Shown here one piece after another: positions 1-7,705 of a stretch of 20,337 nucleotides of DNA. Both the position numbers and the translations under genes were made by a program. This DNA is from Muribaculaceae bacterium (GTDB lineage: Bacteria > Bacteroidota > Bacteroidia > Bacteroidales > Muribaculaceae): contig JAFLTK010000235.1 in assembly GCA_022511505.1 (NCBI GenBank), forward strand, positions 1 through 20,337, written 5' to 3'. How positions within the stretch are numbered: position 1 is the first letter of the stretch; each line of letters starts with the position of its first letter. A model generated the notes under the pieces. It worked only from the letters and a program-made list of their open reading frames with translations, did no database searches and was not told where the DNA came from.

Positions 1-1
1 C

Positions 2-244
2 GATGCATGCCATCGCCACGGCGGTTTCTACCTCGGTTCAATCGGTGGTCCGGCCGCTATCCTCGCCCAAAACAGCATCAAGAAAGTAGAATGTCTCGAG
101 TATCCAGAACTCGGTATGGAAGCAATCTGGAAAATCGAGGTTGAGGATTTCCCCGCTTTCATCCTTGTTGACGACAAGGGGAACGATTTCTTTGCCGATA
201 TTGCAAAGCGTTGCTCGGGTTGTCCCATTGTCGAGGGAAAGTAA
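2..244 (+). CDS. Class I fumarate hydratase, C-terminal fragment (5' end outside window)
   Basis: Frame 2 is open from the window edge to a TAA and gives 80 residues. They match the C-terminal part of iron-sulfur class I fumarases, the FumA/FumB type that interconverts fumarate and malate in the TCA cycle or the reductive fumarate branch. Visible signs are HRHGGFYLGSIGGPAAILAQ near the start, then CLEYPELGMEAIWKIEVEDFPAF, split here only by the fragment's own order, and a CSGCPIVEGK ending. The N-terminal domain with the cluster ligands is outside the window, so activity cannot be judged. queA follows after 20 bases on the same strand, so co-transcription is possible. Confidence 0.88.
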   Translation, partial: DACHRHGGFYLGSIGGPAAILAQNSIKKVECLEYPELGMEAIWKIEVEDFPAFILVDDKGNDFFADIAKRCSGCPIVEGK

Positions 245-264
245 ATTTGTCCTAACGTTTTGAT

Positions 265-1509
265 ATGGAGCAGAATCTGCGAGACATCAGAATAGACGAC
301 TACGACTATCAGTTGCCGGAGGAGCGCATTGCGCTCCATCCGGTTGCTGAACGTGACAAATGCTTGTTGCTCGTCAGGCAGCCCGACGGCGCAATCATTG
401 ATACCGTTTTTGACCAAATCGTCGATCTGTTGCCCCTAGATTCATTGCTCATATATAACAACACGCGAGTTATCAACGCTCGCCTTCGATTCCATAAGGC
501 ACCGACACCTCAGGGGCCCGGTGCGCTTATCGAAATATTTTGCCTCGAACCCTCTGAACCTCGCGATTATGCCGTTTCGTTTGCTTCGGTCGGTCATACC
601 GTCTGGACCTGTCTTGTTGGTAACTCCAAGAAATGGAAATCAGGACCATTGTCTCTTGATATTACGCTCAAAGATGGCCGACAGATAACGCTGACAGCGA
701 CTCGGCTTGACCGAACCGACACCGCTTCTGAAATATCGTTTGATTGGGACGAAAACTCAGGAATCGACTTTGCCAGCATCATCGAGGCTGCCGGCGAGAT
801 ACCCATTCCACCCTATCTGAATCGCTCGACTGAGGAGGCGGATAACTCTGATTATCAGACTGTTTTCTCGCGGTTTAACGGTAGCGTGGCCGCTCCTACC
901 GCCGGCCTGCATTTTACCGACCGTCTTCTTGAGCAAATCGATAGTCGAGGCATATCTCGTCGCGAATTGACGCTTCACGTTGGCGCGGGTACATTCAAGC
1001 CCGTGACCTCCGACACCATTGGCGAGCACGCGATGCATAGCGAGTGGATTTCGGTGCCGCGGTCGCTGATTGCTGAACTTGCCGCGACAACACGACCAGT
1101 AATCGCCGTCGGCACAACCTCGGTTCGCACCCTCGAGAGTCTCTACCATCTCGGCTGCATGGTTGCATCAGGGCAGTCACCCGTTGAGGTCGACCAGTGG
1201 TATCCATATAGTGAAGAGCATCCTCGCTTGTCGCGTGCCGAGGCCCTCAACGCGCTTGCTTCCTACCTTGAACAACATAATCTTGACCGCCTCATTGCGG
1301 CCACAAGATTGATGATTGCACCCGGATATAAATATCAGGTAATCAATGGGATGGTTACAAATTTTCATCAGCCCCGTTCCACCCTGCTTCTTCTCGTATC
1401 GGCATTGGTCGGCGAAGATTGGAAGAAAATCTACAATCATGCGCTCAACAACGAGGCCTATCGCTTTCTGAGTTACGGCGATGCCTGCCTTCTTTTCCCA
1501 AATACGTGA
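265..1509 (+). CDS. queA: S-adenosylmethionine:tRNA ribosyltransferase-isomerase, long Bacteroidota form
   Basis: QueA transfers and isomerises the ribosyl moiety of S-adenosylmethionine onto 7-aminomethyl-7-deazaguanine in tRNA, forming epoxyqueuosine, the penultimate step of queuosine synthesis. Family motifs run in order: LPEERIALHPVAERD near the N-terminus, LIYNNTRVINARL, IPIPPYLNR, GSVAAPTAGLHF, LHVGAGTFKPV, VGTTSVRTLES, TNFHQPRSTLLLLVSAL and YRFLSYGDACL near the end. The protein has 414 residues against about 356 in E. coli. Much of the extra length is an insert of about 40 residues (SRAEALNALASYLEQHN and flanks) just before the conserved APGYKYQV segment. From memory, Bacteroidota carry such longer paralogues beside a standard QueA, so this may be the second copy. 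The ATG lies 20 bases after the fumarase stop, and the RelA/SpoT gene begins 24 bases downstream. Confidence 0.92.
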   Translation: MEQNLRDIRIDDYDYQLPEERIALHPVAERDKCLLLVRQPDGAIIDTVFDQIVDLLPLDSLLIYNNTRVINARLRFHKAPTPQGPGALIEIFCLEPSEPRDYAVSFASVGHTVWTCLVGNSKKWKSGPLSLDITLKDGRQITLTATRLDRTDTASEISFDWDENSGIDFASIIEAAGEIPIPPYLNRSTEEADNSDYQTVFSRFNGSVAAPTAGLHFTDRLLEQIDSRGISRRELTLHVGAGTFKPVTSDTIGEHAMHSEWISVPRSLIAELAATTRPVIAVGTTSVRTLESLYHLGCMVASGQSPVEVDQWYPYSEEHPRLSRAEALNALASYLEQHNLDRLIAATRLMIAPGYKYQVINGMVTNFHQPRSTLLLLVSALVGEDWKKIYNHALNNEAYRFLSYGDACLLFPNT

Positions 1510-1533
1510 ACTACAATCACTTAAACACATTTT

Positions 1534-3405
1534 ATGAAAGACGACTACTCTCCTATCATTGAACGCGAGTCACAAGCCGTTTTTGACGCAATGGCTCCGC
1601 GTGTTTCACCCGAAGAACTTGCGCTAATAAAGGACGCTTTTTTGCTTGCCCGTGACGCACATTCCAAGCAGAAACGTAAAACCGGCGAGCCTTACATTCT
1701 TCATCCCATCAACGTTGCCAAGATTGCAGCCTCTGAACTTGGGCTCGGTGCTTCATCGGTCATCGCTGCCTTCCTTCATGACGTTGTTGAAGACACCGAC
1801 CACGGGCTTGAAGAAATCAAGGAAAAATTTGGCGAAGAGGTTGCCTATCTCGTCAAAGTAGTCACTAAAGAGAAAAAGGAAAAATATGAACTCAGCAAGC
1901 AACTTGACAATTTCAAGATGATGCTTGAACTGGTTCAATATGACATCCGCGCGTTGCTCATCAAACTTGCCGACCGCCTGCACAACATGAGAACGCTATC
2001 ATCCATGCGTCCCGATAAGCAGATGAAAATTGCCGGCGAAACCGACTATTTCTATGCCCCGCTTGCCAATCGCCTCGGGTTATATAACGTCAAAACTGAA
2101 CTTGAAAACCTCTCTCTCAAATTCCGATGCCCTCACGATTACGCCGAACTTGAGCAATGGATTGAGGAGGATAAAAAAGCGCAAAAAGACCGTCTCGAGC
2201 GCTTTTGCGAGCAGATTCGTCAGATTCTTGACAAAGCCGGTTTCAAGGTCAGAGTGTTTATCGAATATCGCAAGCCGTATAGCGCCTGGCGACGCATGCA
2301 CAAGTATGGCGACGACTTTAACCATCTGAAATACCGTCACTTCACCGACATCGTATTTGAAAATCCACCTCAAGGAATTTCAGAGAAAGAGGTTGCGCTT
2401 CGCATCTATGCCGCCCTTACAAACCATTTCAATGAAAAGCCCGGCAGTATTATCAACTATATCGACACGCCCAAGGAAAACGGCTATCAAAGTTTCCACC
2501 TCAAACTGTTACCCGACTTCGGCCGTTGGCAAGAGGTACACATCAGCAGCGAGCGAATGGTTAGATACAGCCAACTGGGTTGCACGGCATTGCAAAATGG
2601 CGATAATGTATCGCGCTGGATTAAGAAGTTTCAGAACATTATACGCGATATCAGCAACCAGAAAGAGGACGGTGCCACATTTATCGAAAAAGTCGTGTCA
2701 TCATTCTACAACGATGATATAATGACATTTACGCCCAAGGGTCGTGAAATAATTTTGCCCCAAAAGGCAACAGTCCTCGATTTTGCCTACGAGGTTCACA
2801 CCCACCTTGGGCTGCACGCTAAATACGCCCGTGTCAACAACTTCTTGACCTCGGTCAAGGCCCCGTTGCGACGTGGCGACGTTGTCGAAATTTTCACCGA
2901 CGAAAATGTCAACCCCGTTCCCTCCCACCTTGATGCCGTTGTGACCTACAAGGCGCGCCGTGCTATCTCACGCTACCTTTCCGAGCAACCCGTTCCGGTC
3001 TATGACCGCTGTCCGGTTTGCTGTCCAATTCCCGGCGAGGAAGTTATCGGCTATAAGGACCGTGCGGTTGGACGAGTGATGGTCCACAAACGCGATTGCC
3101 CGGTAGCAATCAAACTCGCTACCCAGCAGGGCGATTTCTTCCGAGCTGTCGAGTACATCCCCGATGGAACTCTCTACCCCGTCACTATCGTAGTCACCGC
3201 CGTTGACCGCTATCACCTGTTTATTGACCTTGTCCACACAATTTCTAACGAACTTAACCTATCGATGGACGGCTTTAACACCGAGACGACCGACAGCATC
3301 GTGACATGTACAATCAAACTTGCCGTTCACTCCAACGAAGAACTGCAAACCATCATCCACCACATCTCGACTATCGAGGGTGTCGACGAGGTGAAACACA
3401 AATAG
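1534..3405 (+). CDS. Long RelA/SpoT homologue (RSH) with intact hydrolase motifs and altered synthetase motifs
   Basis: Long RSH enzymes make and/or degrade the alarmone (p)ppGpp in the cytoplasm. Domains in order: HD hydrolase (about residues 25-170), synthetase-like (about 240-350), TGS (about 395-460), a Cys-containing region (about 490-525, DRCPVCCPIPGEE and VHKRDCP), and a C-terminal ACT domain (about 548-623). The hydrolase centre looks complete: H43, H57, H82-D83 and E86-D87 in LHDVVEDT, and D147/N151 in KLADRLHNMRTL. In the synthetase-like part D272 and E334 are retained. The place of the RXKD (bifunctional) or EXDD (RelA) motif reads SIIN (305-308), the conserved Arg after D272 is not seen, and the usual AHW motif is missing. 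A hydrolase-dominant, SpoT-like role is therefore inferred, not shown. At 623 residues it is shorter than the usual 700-740. Confidence 0.9.
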   Translation: MKDDYSPIIERESQAVFDAMAPRVSPEELALIKDAFLLARDAHSKQKRKTGEPYILHPINVAKIAASELGLGASSVIAAFLHDVVEDTDHGLEEIKEKFGEEVAYLVKVVTKEKKEKYELSKQLDNFKMMLELVQYDIRALLIKLADRLHNMRTLSSMRPDKQMKIAGETDYFYAPLANRLGLYNVKTELENLSLKFRCPHDYAELEQWIEEDKKAQKDRLERFCEQIRQILDKAGFKVRVFIEYRKPYSAWRRMHKYGDDFNHLKYRHFTDIVFENPPQGISEKEVALRIYAALTNHFNEKPGSIINYIDTPKENGYQSFHLKLLPDFGRWQEVHISSERMVRYSQLGCTALQNGDNVSRWIKKFQNIIRDISNQKEDGATFIEKVVSSFYNDDIMTFTPKGREIILPQKATVLDFAYEVHTHLGLHAKYARVNNFLTSVKAPLRRGDVVEIFTDENVNPVPSHLDAVVTYKARRAISRYLSEQPVPVYDRCPVCCPIPGEEVIGYKDRAVGRVMVHKRDCPVAIKLATQQGDFFRAVEYIPDGTLYPVTIVVTAVDRYHLFIDLVHTISNELNLSMDGFNTETTDSIVTCTIKLAVHSNEELQTIIHHISTIEGVDEVKHK

Positions 3406-3412
3406 ACAAGGA

Positions 3413-4366
3413 TTAGAGCGTGTAACGGTAGATATCGTAAAGGGTAGCGCGGCCTCCGAAGCCTTCTTTCTGGTAGAGAAGTGACTCGTTGAGATAGTGG
3501 CCGCGCTCCTCAGTTGACGTGCCAAAATCAAAGAAACGACATTCTTGCAAACTTGGGCCGATTATTTTCTCAAACAATAAATCGAGCGCGCCAAGTGCCT
3601 TTCCCTCGGGCGAAGCCGATATATATTGGCTATGGGCAACCATCGGTGTGTAATATACAACGACACCTGCAATTACGCGTCGCTCAAGACGTGCCACAAA
3701 GAGGCGAATATTCTTAGGGAAACGCTCGGCGAGCAGTGAAATCTCGTCAAGCGAATGAACCGGTCGAGTACCATAGCGTTCAGCAAGGTTACTCGAAAGT
3801 ACATCCCAAAATGGAGCGAAATCTGTCGATTGCTCGATGACAACCCCGGCCTCGGCGGCGCGGCGCACACCTTGTCGCCGGATGTCGAAAACACGCGGGC
3901 GGCAATCGCGGTCAATCGTCGATGAAATTTGGCGACCGGCAAACGATGGATTAACCGTTCGCCACAAGTGATACAAATCCTCCATCGCCGGCACCGTGTG
4001 ATAAACAGTAGGTACAGGCTTGTAAATCACCTCGTTAACGCCTTGGGACGCAAGATAGTTGTTTACAGCATCGAGCGCTCCGGCTACATCGCCGGCAATC
4101 GCTCGAGAGGGAGTCAGAAGTCCGCCGTATGTCAGCCCGGAGTGAGAACTGACGGTATTACCTGCAATACAAGCCGGGAACAACGCTGCAAGTCGTTTCC
4201 CTTTAAAAACCATCAGCGAGCAATCCTCAAAGCGGTCGCTATGATAGTCCATGTAACGACGGTCAAACAGGAATGATGCTTGACGGCACCGCGCAACCAT
4301 GTCGTTCCATCGGGCGCAATCGCTTGCCGGGTCAAAACGTCGTGCTATAAACTCGCTTCCAGCCAT
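3413..4366 (-). CDS. FemAB/GNAT-like acyltransferase family protein
   Basis: This 317-residue protein resembles Bacteroidota proteins with a FemAB-related GNAT-like domain (acetyltransferase GNAT-6 type). Family members transfer acyl or aminoacyl groups, for example to cell-wall peptides, but the substrate here is unknown. Supporting segments are CARWNDMVARCRQASFLFDR at the N-terminus, RLAALFPACI and HSGLTYGGLLTP in the first half, and VYYTPMVAHSQYISASPEGK followed by FFDFGTSTEERGHYLNESLL in the second. The latter, aromatic-DFG followed by Gly and Asn, is typical of the C-terminal half of this group. No signal peptide or membrane segment is evident. It is the last gene of the dsbD operon, 4 bases after the preceding stop. 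Its own stop is 7 bases from that of the convergent RSH gene. Confidence 0.75.
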   Translation of the reverse strand: MAGSEFIARRFDPASDCARWNDMVARCRQASFLFDRRYMDYHSDRFEDCSLMVFKGKRLAALFPACIAGNTVSSHSGLTYGGLLTPSRAIAGDVAGALDAVNNYLASQGVNEVIYKPVPTVYHTVPAMEDLYHLWRTVNPSFAGRQISSTIDRDCRPRVFDIRRQGVRRAAEAGVVIEQSTDFAPFWDVLSSNLAERYGTRPVHSLDEISLLAERFPKNIRLFVARLERRVIAGVVVYYTPMVAHSQYISASPEGKALGALDLLFEKIIGPSLQECRFFDFGTSTEERGHYLNESLLYQKEGFGGRATLYDIYRYTL

Positions 4367-4370
4367 TTAA

Positions 4371-5486
4371 TTAGGCGTTAAAATTAAAGACTCGAGGAAT
4401 GGTTGCGTTGCCGGCAGCCATTATACGATAAGGTTCACCTCGAGTACCGATAATAGAATAATAGTCGGCAAGACGCGACTCGGAAAACAGCGTCACAACA
4501 GCGCGTTTTATTTGAGAAATTTTCTGACGCAGGAGGTCAGCACCCGGTTTAACTATCTCAGATACAAATAGTTTGTACTTGTTTTCAGAAGCCTCGGGTC
4601 TGACAATCGCAAGAACCTCTTGCAACTCTTTTTTGAAATCGCCAATCTCTTTGAGTTGTATCCCCTCGGGGTGCATCAAAAACAGAATATAAATTGCTTT
4701 GAGTTGGGGCGAAAGTTTCAGTTTGAGTTCGTCGTATTTAGGGAAAACGATATCGAGGTTGCGATTGATGACAAGTGGCGAAGGAGGAATATCGGTTATG
4801 ACCATGTCCTTGATTTCCTGCTGCAAGCGGTCAAGGTCGGGCATCTCGTTGCAAGTGACGATGTAGTCAACAATCATCTCTTTGATGCGCTTCAATTTCA
4901 TCGCACGTTCAGATTCAAGGCCGCGCACGGTCTGCTCGTCGTTATTCTCCTCGATTTCGTGAAGTTCTTTGGACGAAAGGCCGCCACCAAACCCTAACAT
5001 TCTACTGAAAGAACGTTTCGCAACCCTATTAGAAACAATACTGCGACTTATTTTAATACCTTCATCTCTTCTTAAGAAATCGGACTCTGAAACAGAACAA
5101 CAAGGAGAGTCAATTGCACCACACTGTAGTTCATCTTCTTCCTCTGTCATGTCGACAAAGAGGTCGCCGGGACCATCATTATCGGTGTCAATCAAGATGC
5201 TCTTAAACAATCGCAATAGATTGACTGTCCCATATCTATCGAGGGGGTCAAATTGAAGTATCTGATAATCCTCGCGACCAATATTATCCAACCCGACGCG
5301 ACGCGACACAATCATCGAAGGTAATCCGGCGACTGCTATCGTTTCAGTCTTAAATCCTGACAGTGACGGGAGTTTGGTCGAGAGAGTATCGACGTTGACA
5401 AGATATATGACTCCCGGAGTGCCCGAAATCGCTTTCAGGAGTTCGGGCTTTAGGTTATTTTCGGGCAATAAGTTTTCTACAATCAC
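4371..5486 (-). CDS. Conserved hypothetical protein, coupled to dsbD (GTG start)
   Basis: I cannot assign this 371-residue protein to a named family. It is acidic in the middle (TEEEDEL, about residues 115-120) with a basic, Ser/Gly-rich patch after it (RVAKRSFSRMLGFGGGLSS). The C-terminal half has the segment LSPQLKAIYILFLMHPEGIQ, a pattern I recall from other Bacteroidota proteins of unknown function, and then a predicted helical tail. There is no signal peptide or membrane helix, so it is probably cytoplasmic. The start is GTG, sharing GTGA with the dsbD TGA stop (4-base overlap), which suggests translational coupling. The reading frame is otherwise unbroken. The next gene follows after 4 bases. 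Its constant company with dsbD would have to be tested in other genomes. Confidence 0.75.
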   Translation of the reverse strand: MIVENLLPENNLKPELLKAISGTPGVIYLVNVDTLSTKLPSLSGFKTETIAVAGLPSMIVSRRVGLDNIGREDYQILQFDPLDRYGTVNLLRLFKSILIDTDNDGPGDLFVDMTEEEDELQCGAIDSPCCSVSESDFLRRDEGIKISRSIVSNRVAKRSFSRMLGFGGGLSSKELHEIEENNDEQTVRGLESERAMKLKRIKEMIVDYIVTCNEMPDLDRLQQEIKDMVITDIPPSPLVINRNLDIVFPKYDELKLKLSPQLKAIYILFLMHPEGIQLKEIGDFKKELQEVLAIVRPEASENKYKLFVSEIVKPGADLLRQKISQIKRAVVTLFSESRLADYYSIIGTRGEPYRIMAAGNATIPRVFNFNA

Positions 5487-7525
5487 AGCTTTTTGTAATT
5501 AGAGATACCTTTTTCGAGGAACTGGACAAAGCGAGGGATATTCTCATCATAAGAGAACGGTCCCGAGATAAGTTCGCCCTTGTCGTTGAGAATGACATAG
5601 TAAGGCTGGGCATTGGCGCTAAATTTGTAGCGCTGCAAGTAACTCCAGCGGTCGCCATAGGTTTTGAGAACAACCTGACGACCGTTCTCTTCAACGGTCA
5701 TTGGTTGAGGCAACTCTTTCTTTTCATCTACCATCAATTTGATTACCACAAAATTATCAGTAATCATACTGTGAACCTCAGCCTCATCGAGAACGGCGCC
5801 TTCCATCTTGCGGCAGTTGACACAGCCATACCCCGAGAAGTCAATCAGCACCGGTTTACCCTCTTTTGCACCCGCTTTCATTCCCTCTTCAAAGTCGTCA
5901 TATTCAACAAACTCATGGCCATAGAGATTGAAATCCTGAGTAAACAACGGAGGCACGAAAGCACTGACGCCTTTGAGCGGTGCGCCCCAAAGGCCCGGTA
6001 TCAGATAGAGGCTGAACGAAATCGAAATCAGAGCCAAGAAGAAGCGGAATGTACCGATGCTGCTATCGGCCTTCCCATAATGCTTGAAATTAAACTTGCC
6101 AAGCAGGTAGAGGCCAAGGAGCAGGAAGATGGCAACCCAAAGAACGATAAACACCTCGCGGTCAAGTATGTGCCAGCCGTAGGCAAGGTCGGCAACCGAA
6201 AGGAATTTAAGAGACAAAGCAAGTTCGATGAAGCCAAGCACGACCTTGACTGTATTCATCCATGCGCCCGATTTGGGCGTGCTTTGCAGCAACGACGGGA
6301 ACATGGCAAAAAGACAGAACGGAATGGCAAGCGCAAGCGAGAAGCCAAACATACCGATGGCCGGACCAAGCTTATCGCCGGTGCTCGCAGCCTCGACAAG
6401 GAGAGTACCGATAATGGGACCGGTGCAAGAGAACGACACAAGCGTCAACGTGAACGCCATAAAGAAGATGCTCAGCATACCGGTTGTATTCTCGGCCGTG
6501 CGGTCCATCTTGTTGCTCCACGACTCGGGAAGTTTGATGTCAAATGCACCAAAGAACGAGATGGCAAACACCACGAGCAACAGGAAGAAAATGATATTGC
6601 AAACGGCGCTTGTTGAAAGAGCATTCAGCGAACTTGCGCCGAAAATTCCCGTAATTATCAGACCCAGAGCAAGATAGATGACTATAATAGACACGCCATA
6701 AATAGTAGCGTCAATGATAGAGCGGGCCCTCGATTGCCCTTTTTTGAGGAAGAAACTTACCGTTAAAGGTATCATCGGCCACACACAGGGTGTAAGCAAC
6801 GCGACAAAACCACCGATAAAGCAAGTAAAAAAGATAAACCAAAGGGATGTCGTTCCGCTGTTGGTCGGGGCATTCTCGGCATCGTAGGTAACAGGGGCCC
6901 AAAGAGCTCCGTTGGCGTCGGTGGTATCAACAGTCACCGGAGCAACCGTGGCAACTGAATCAATAGCGGCTTCCTCTGCAACGACTTCAGCCTCAACCGT
7001 TTCCTCTACCGGCTTGGTTTCCTCGGGCGTTCCTTTGACCTTGGCTGTTCCGGTGAGAGTGAACGACTCGCGCGAAGGCGGAATACAGTTGACATCGTTG
7101 CACGCCGAGAAATTGATGGTACCATCGATTGTGAAAGCCTCTTTTGTCGCCGTAAAAGGCTGGGTCAACACCACGCTACCGGTCCACCAACTGAGTTCGG
7201 CCTCAAACATGCTGTCAAACTCGCGATGTGACGGCTTGTCGGCCTTCCAATTACCCTTTAGTTTCACGCCGTCAAGTTTGTCCCATGAAATAGACAAAGG
7301 TGAAGGACCGATGTTGGGGTCAAGGTCGTTGGAATACAGATGCCAACCGCGGTCAATCGACCCTTTCATAATAATCTCGCCCTCGCTGTCGCCTGTCATC
7401 TTGACGGTCGTGGACCACTTGACGGGCTGCAAGATTTGTGCCGTTATGGTTGACACAGAGCAGAATATAGCAATGAGGGCCAGGAAGATGGCTCGCGTGA
7501 ATGTCGATTTATCAGGTCTTGTCAT
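5483..7525 (-). CDS. dsbD: Thiol:disulfide interchange protein DsbD (protein-disulfide reductase)
   Basis: DsbD carries electrons from cytoplasmic thioredoxin across the inner membrane to periplasmic reductive partners. A signal peptide (residues 1-30, ending in TITAQ) is followed by the alpha domain (about 31-165) with paired Cys C142 and C147 in ACNDVNCIPP. An acidic Glu/Val/Thr-rich linker (about 165-215) follows. The polytopic beta domain (about 225-510) has its Cys pair at C247 (LLTPCVWPMIP) and C367 (SFSCTGPIIG). The C-terminal thioredoxin-like gamma domain has C568-V-N-C571 in GYGCVNCRKME. All three redox pairs are present. At 680 residues it is longer than E. coli DsbD (565), as usual for this phylum. 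It heads a three-gene operon and has a good -7 box about 35 bases before the ATG. Confidence 0.95.
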   Translation of the reverse strand: MTRPDKSTFTRAIFLALIAIFCSVSTITAQILQPVKWSTTVKMTGDSEGEIIMKGSIDRGWHLYSNDLDPNIGPSPLSISWDKLDGVKLKGNWKADKPSHREFDSMFEAELSWWTGSVVLTQPFTATKEAFTIDGTINFSACNDVNCIPPSRESFTLTGTAKVKGTPEETKPVEETVEAEVVAEEAAIDSVATVAPVTVDTTDANGALWAPVTYDAENAPTNSGTTSLWFIFFTCFIGGFVALLTPCVWPMIPLTVSFFLKKGQSRARSIIDATIYGVSIIVIYLALGLIITGIFGASSLNALSTSAVCNIIFFLLLVVFAISFFGAFDIKLPESWSNKMDRTAENTTGMLSIFFMAFTLTLVSFSCTGPIIGTLLVEAASTGDKLGPAIGMFGFSLALAIPFCLFAMFPSLLQSTPKSGAWMNTVKVVLGFIELALSLKFLSVADLAYGWHILDREVFIVLWVAIFLLLGLYLLGKFNFKHYGKADSSIGTFRFFLALISISFSLYLIPGLWGAPLKGVSAFVPPLFTQDFNLYGHEFVEYDDFEEGMKAGAKEGKPVLIDFSGYGCVNCRKMEGAVLDEAEVHSMITDNFVVIKLMVDEKKELPQPMTVEENGRQVVLKTYGDRWSYLQRYKFSANAQPYYVILNDKGELISGPFSYDENIPRFVQFLEKGISNYKKL

Positions 7526-7558
7526 AGTTGTGTCGAGGTATTGATTTTAAACTGACTG

Positions 7559-7566
7559 CAAATATA
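7559..7566 (-). promoter_or_regulatory. Bacteroidota-type -7 box for the dsbD operon
   Basis: Read on the minus strand the bases are TATATTTG, a perfect match to the TAnnTTTG -7 consensus of Bacteroidota primary sigma promoters. It lies 33 bases before the dsbD ATG, giving a leader of roughly 25 bases. No TTTG is found at the expected -33 spacing; the nearest upstream TTTG is 33 bases away, so the call rests on the -7 box and its position. Confidence 0.55.
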
Positions 7567-7705
7567 CACAATTCCGCTCACTTTTTCCTCGTAAGGCGAC
7601 AAATTTATTTCGCCAAAATGTATTTTGCATAAATGAACAAATGAGGTGAAATTTTGTTTATTTAGGTAACGAAACGTGGCAAACTCTCGACTAAAATTCC
7701 ACATT

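Noticed and set aside
5705..6616. Open frame of 303 codons on the plus strand inside dsbD
   Set aside because: It is antisense to a well-supported DsbD membrane region and its product is a low-complexity charged sequence.
7595..7614. Inverted repeat GGCGA / TCGCC between dsbD and nhaA as an operator
   Set aside because: The arms are only five bases with a ten-base spacer, too short to support without conservation data.
7676..7705. GTG at 7676 as the start of nhaA
   Set aside because: The extra ten residues (VANSRLKFHI) do not look like NhaA, and the ATG at 7706 gives the expected N-terminus.
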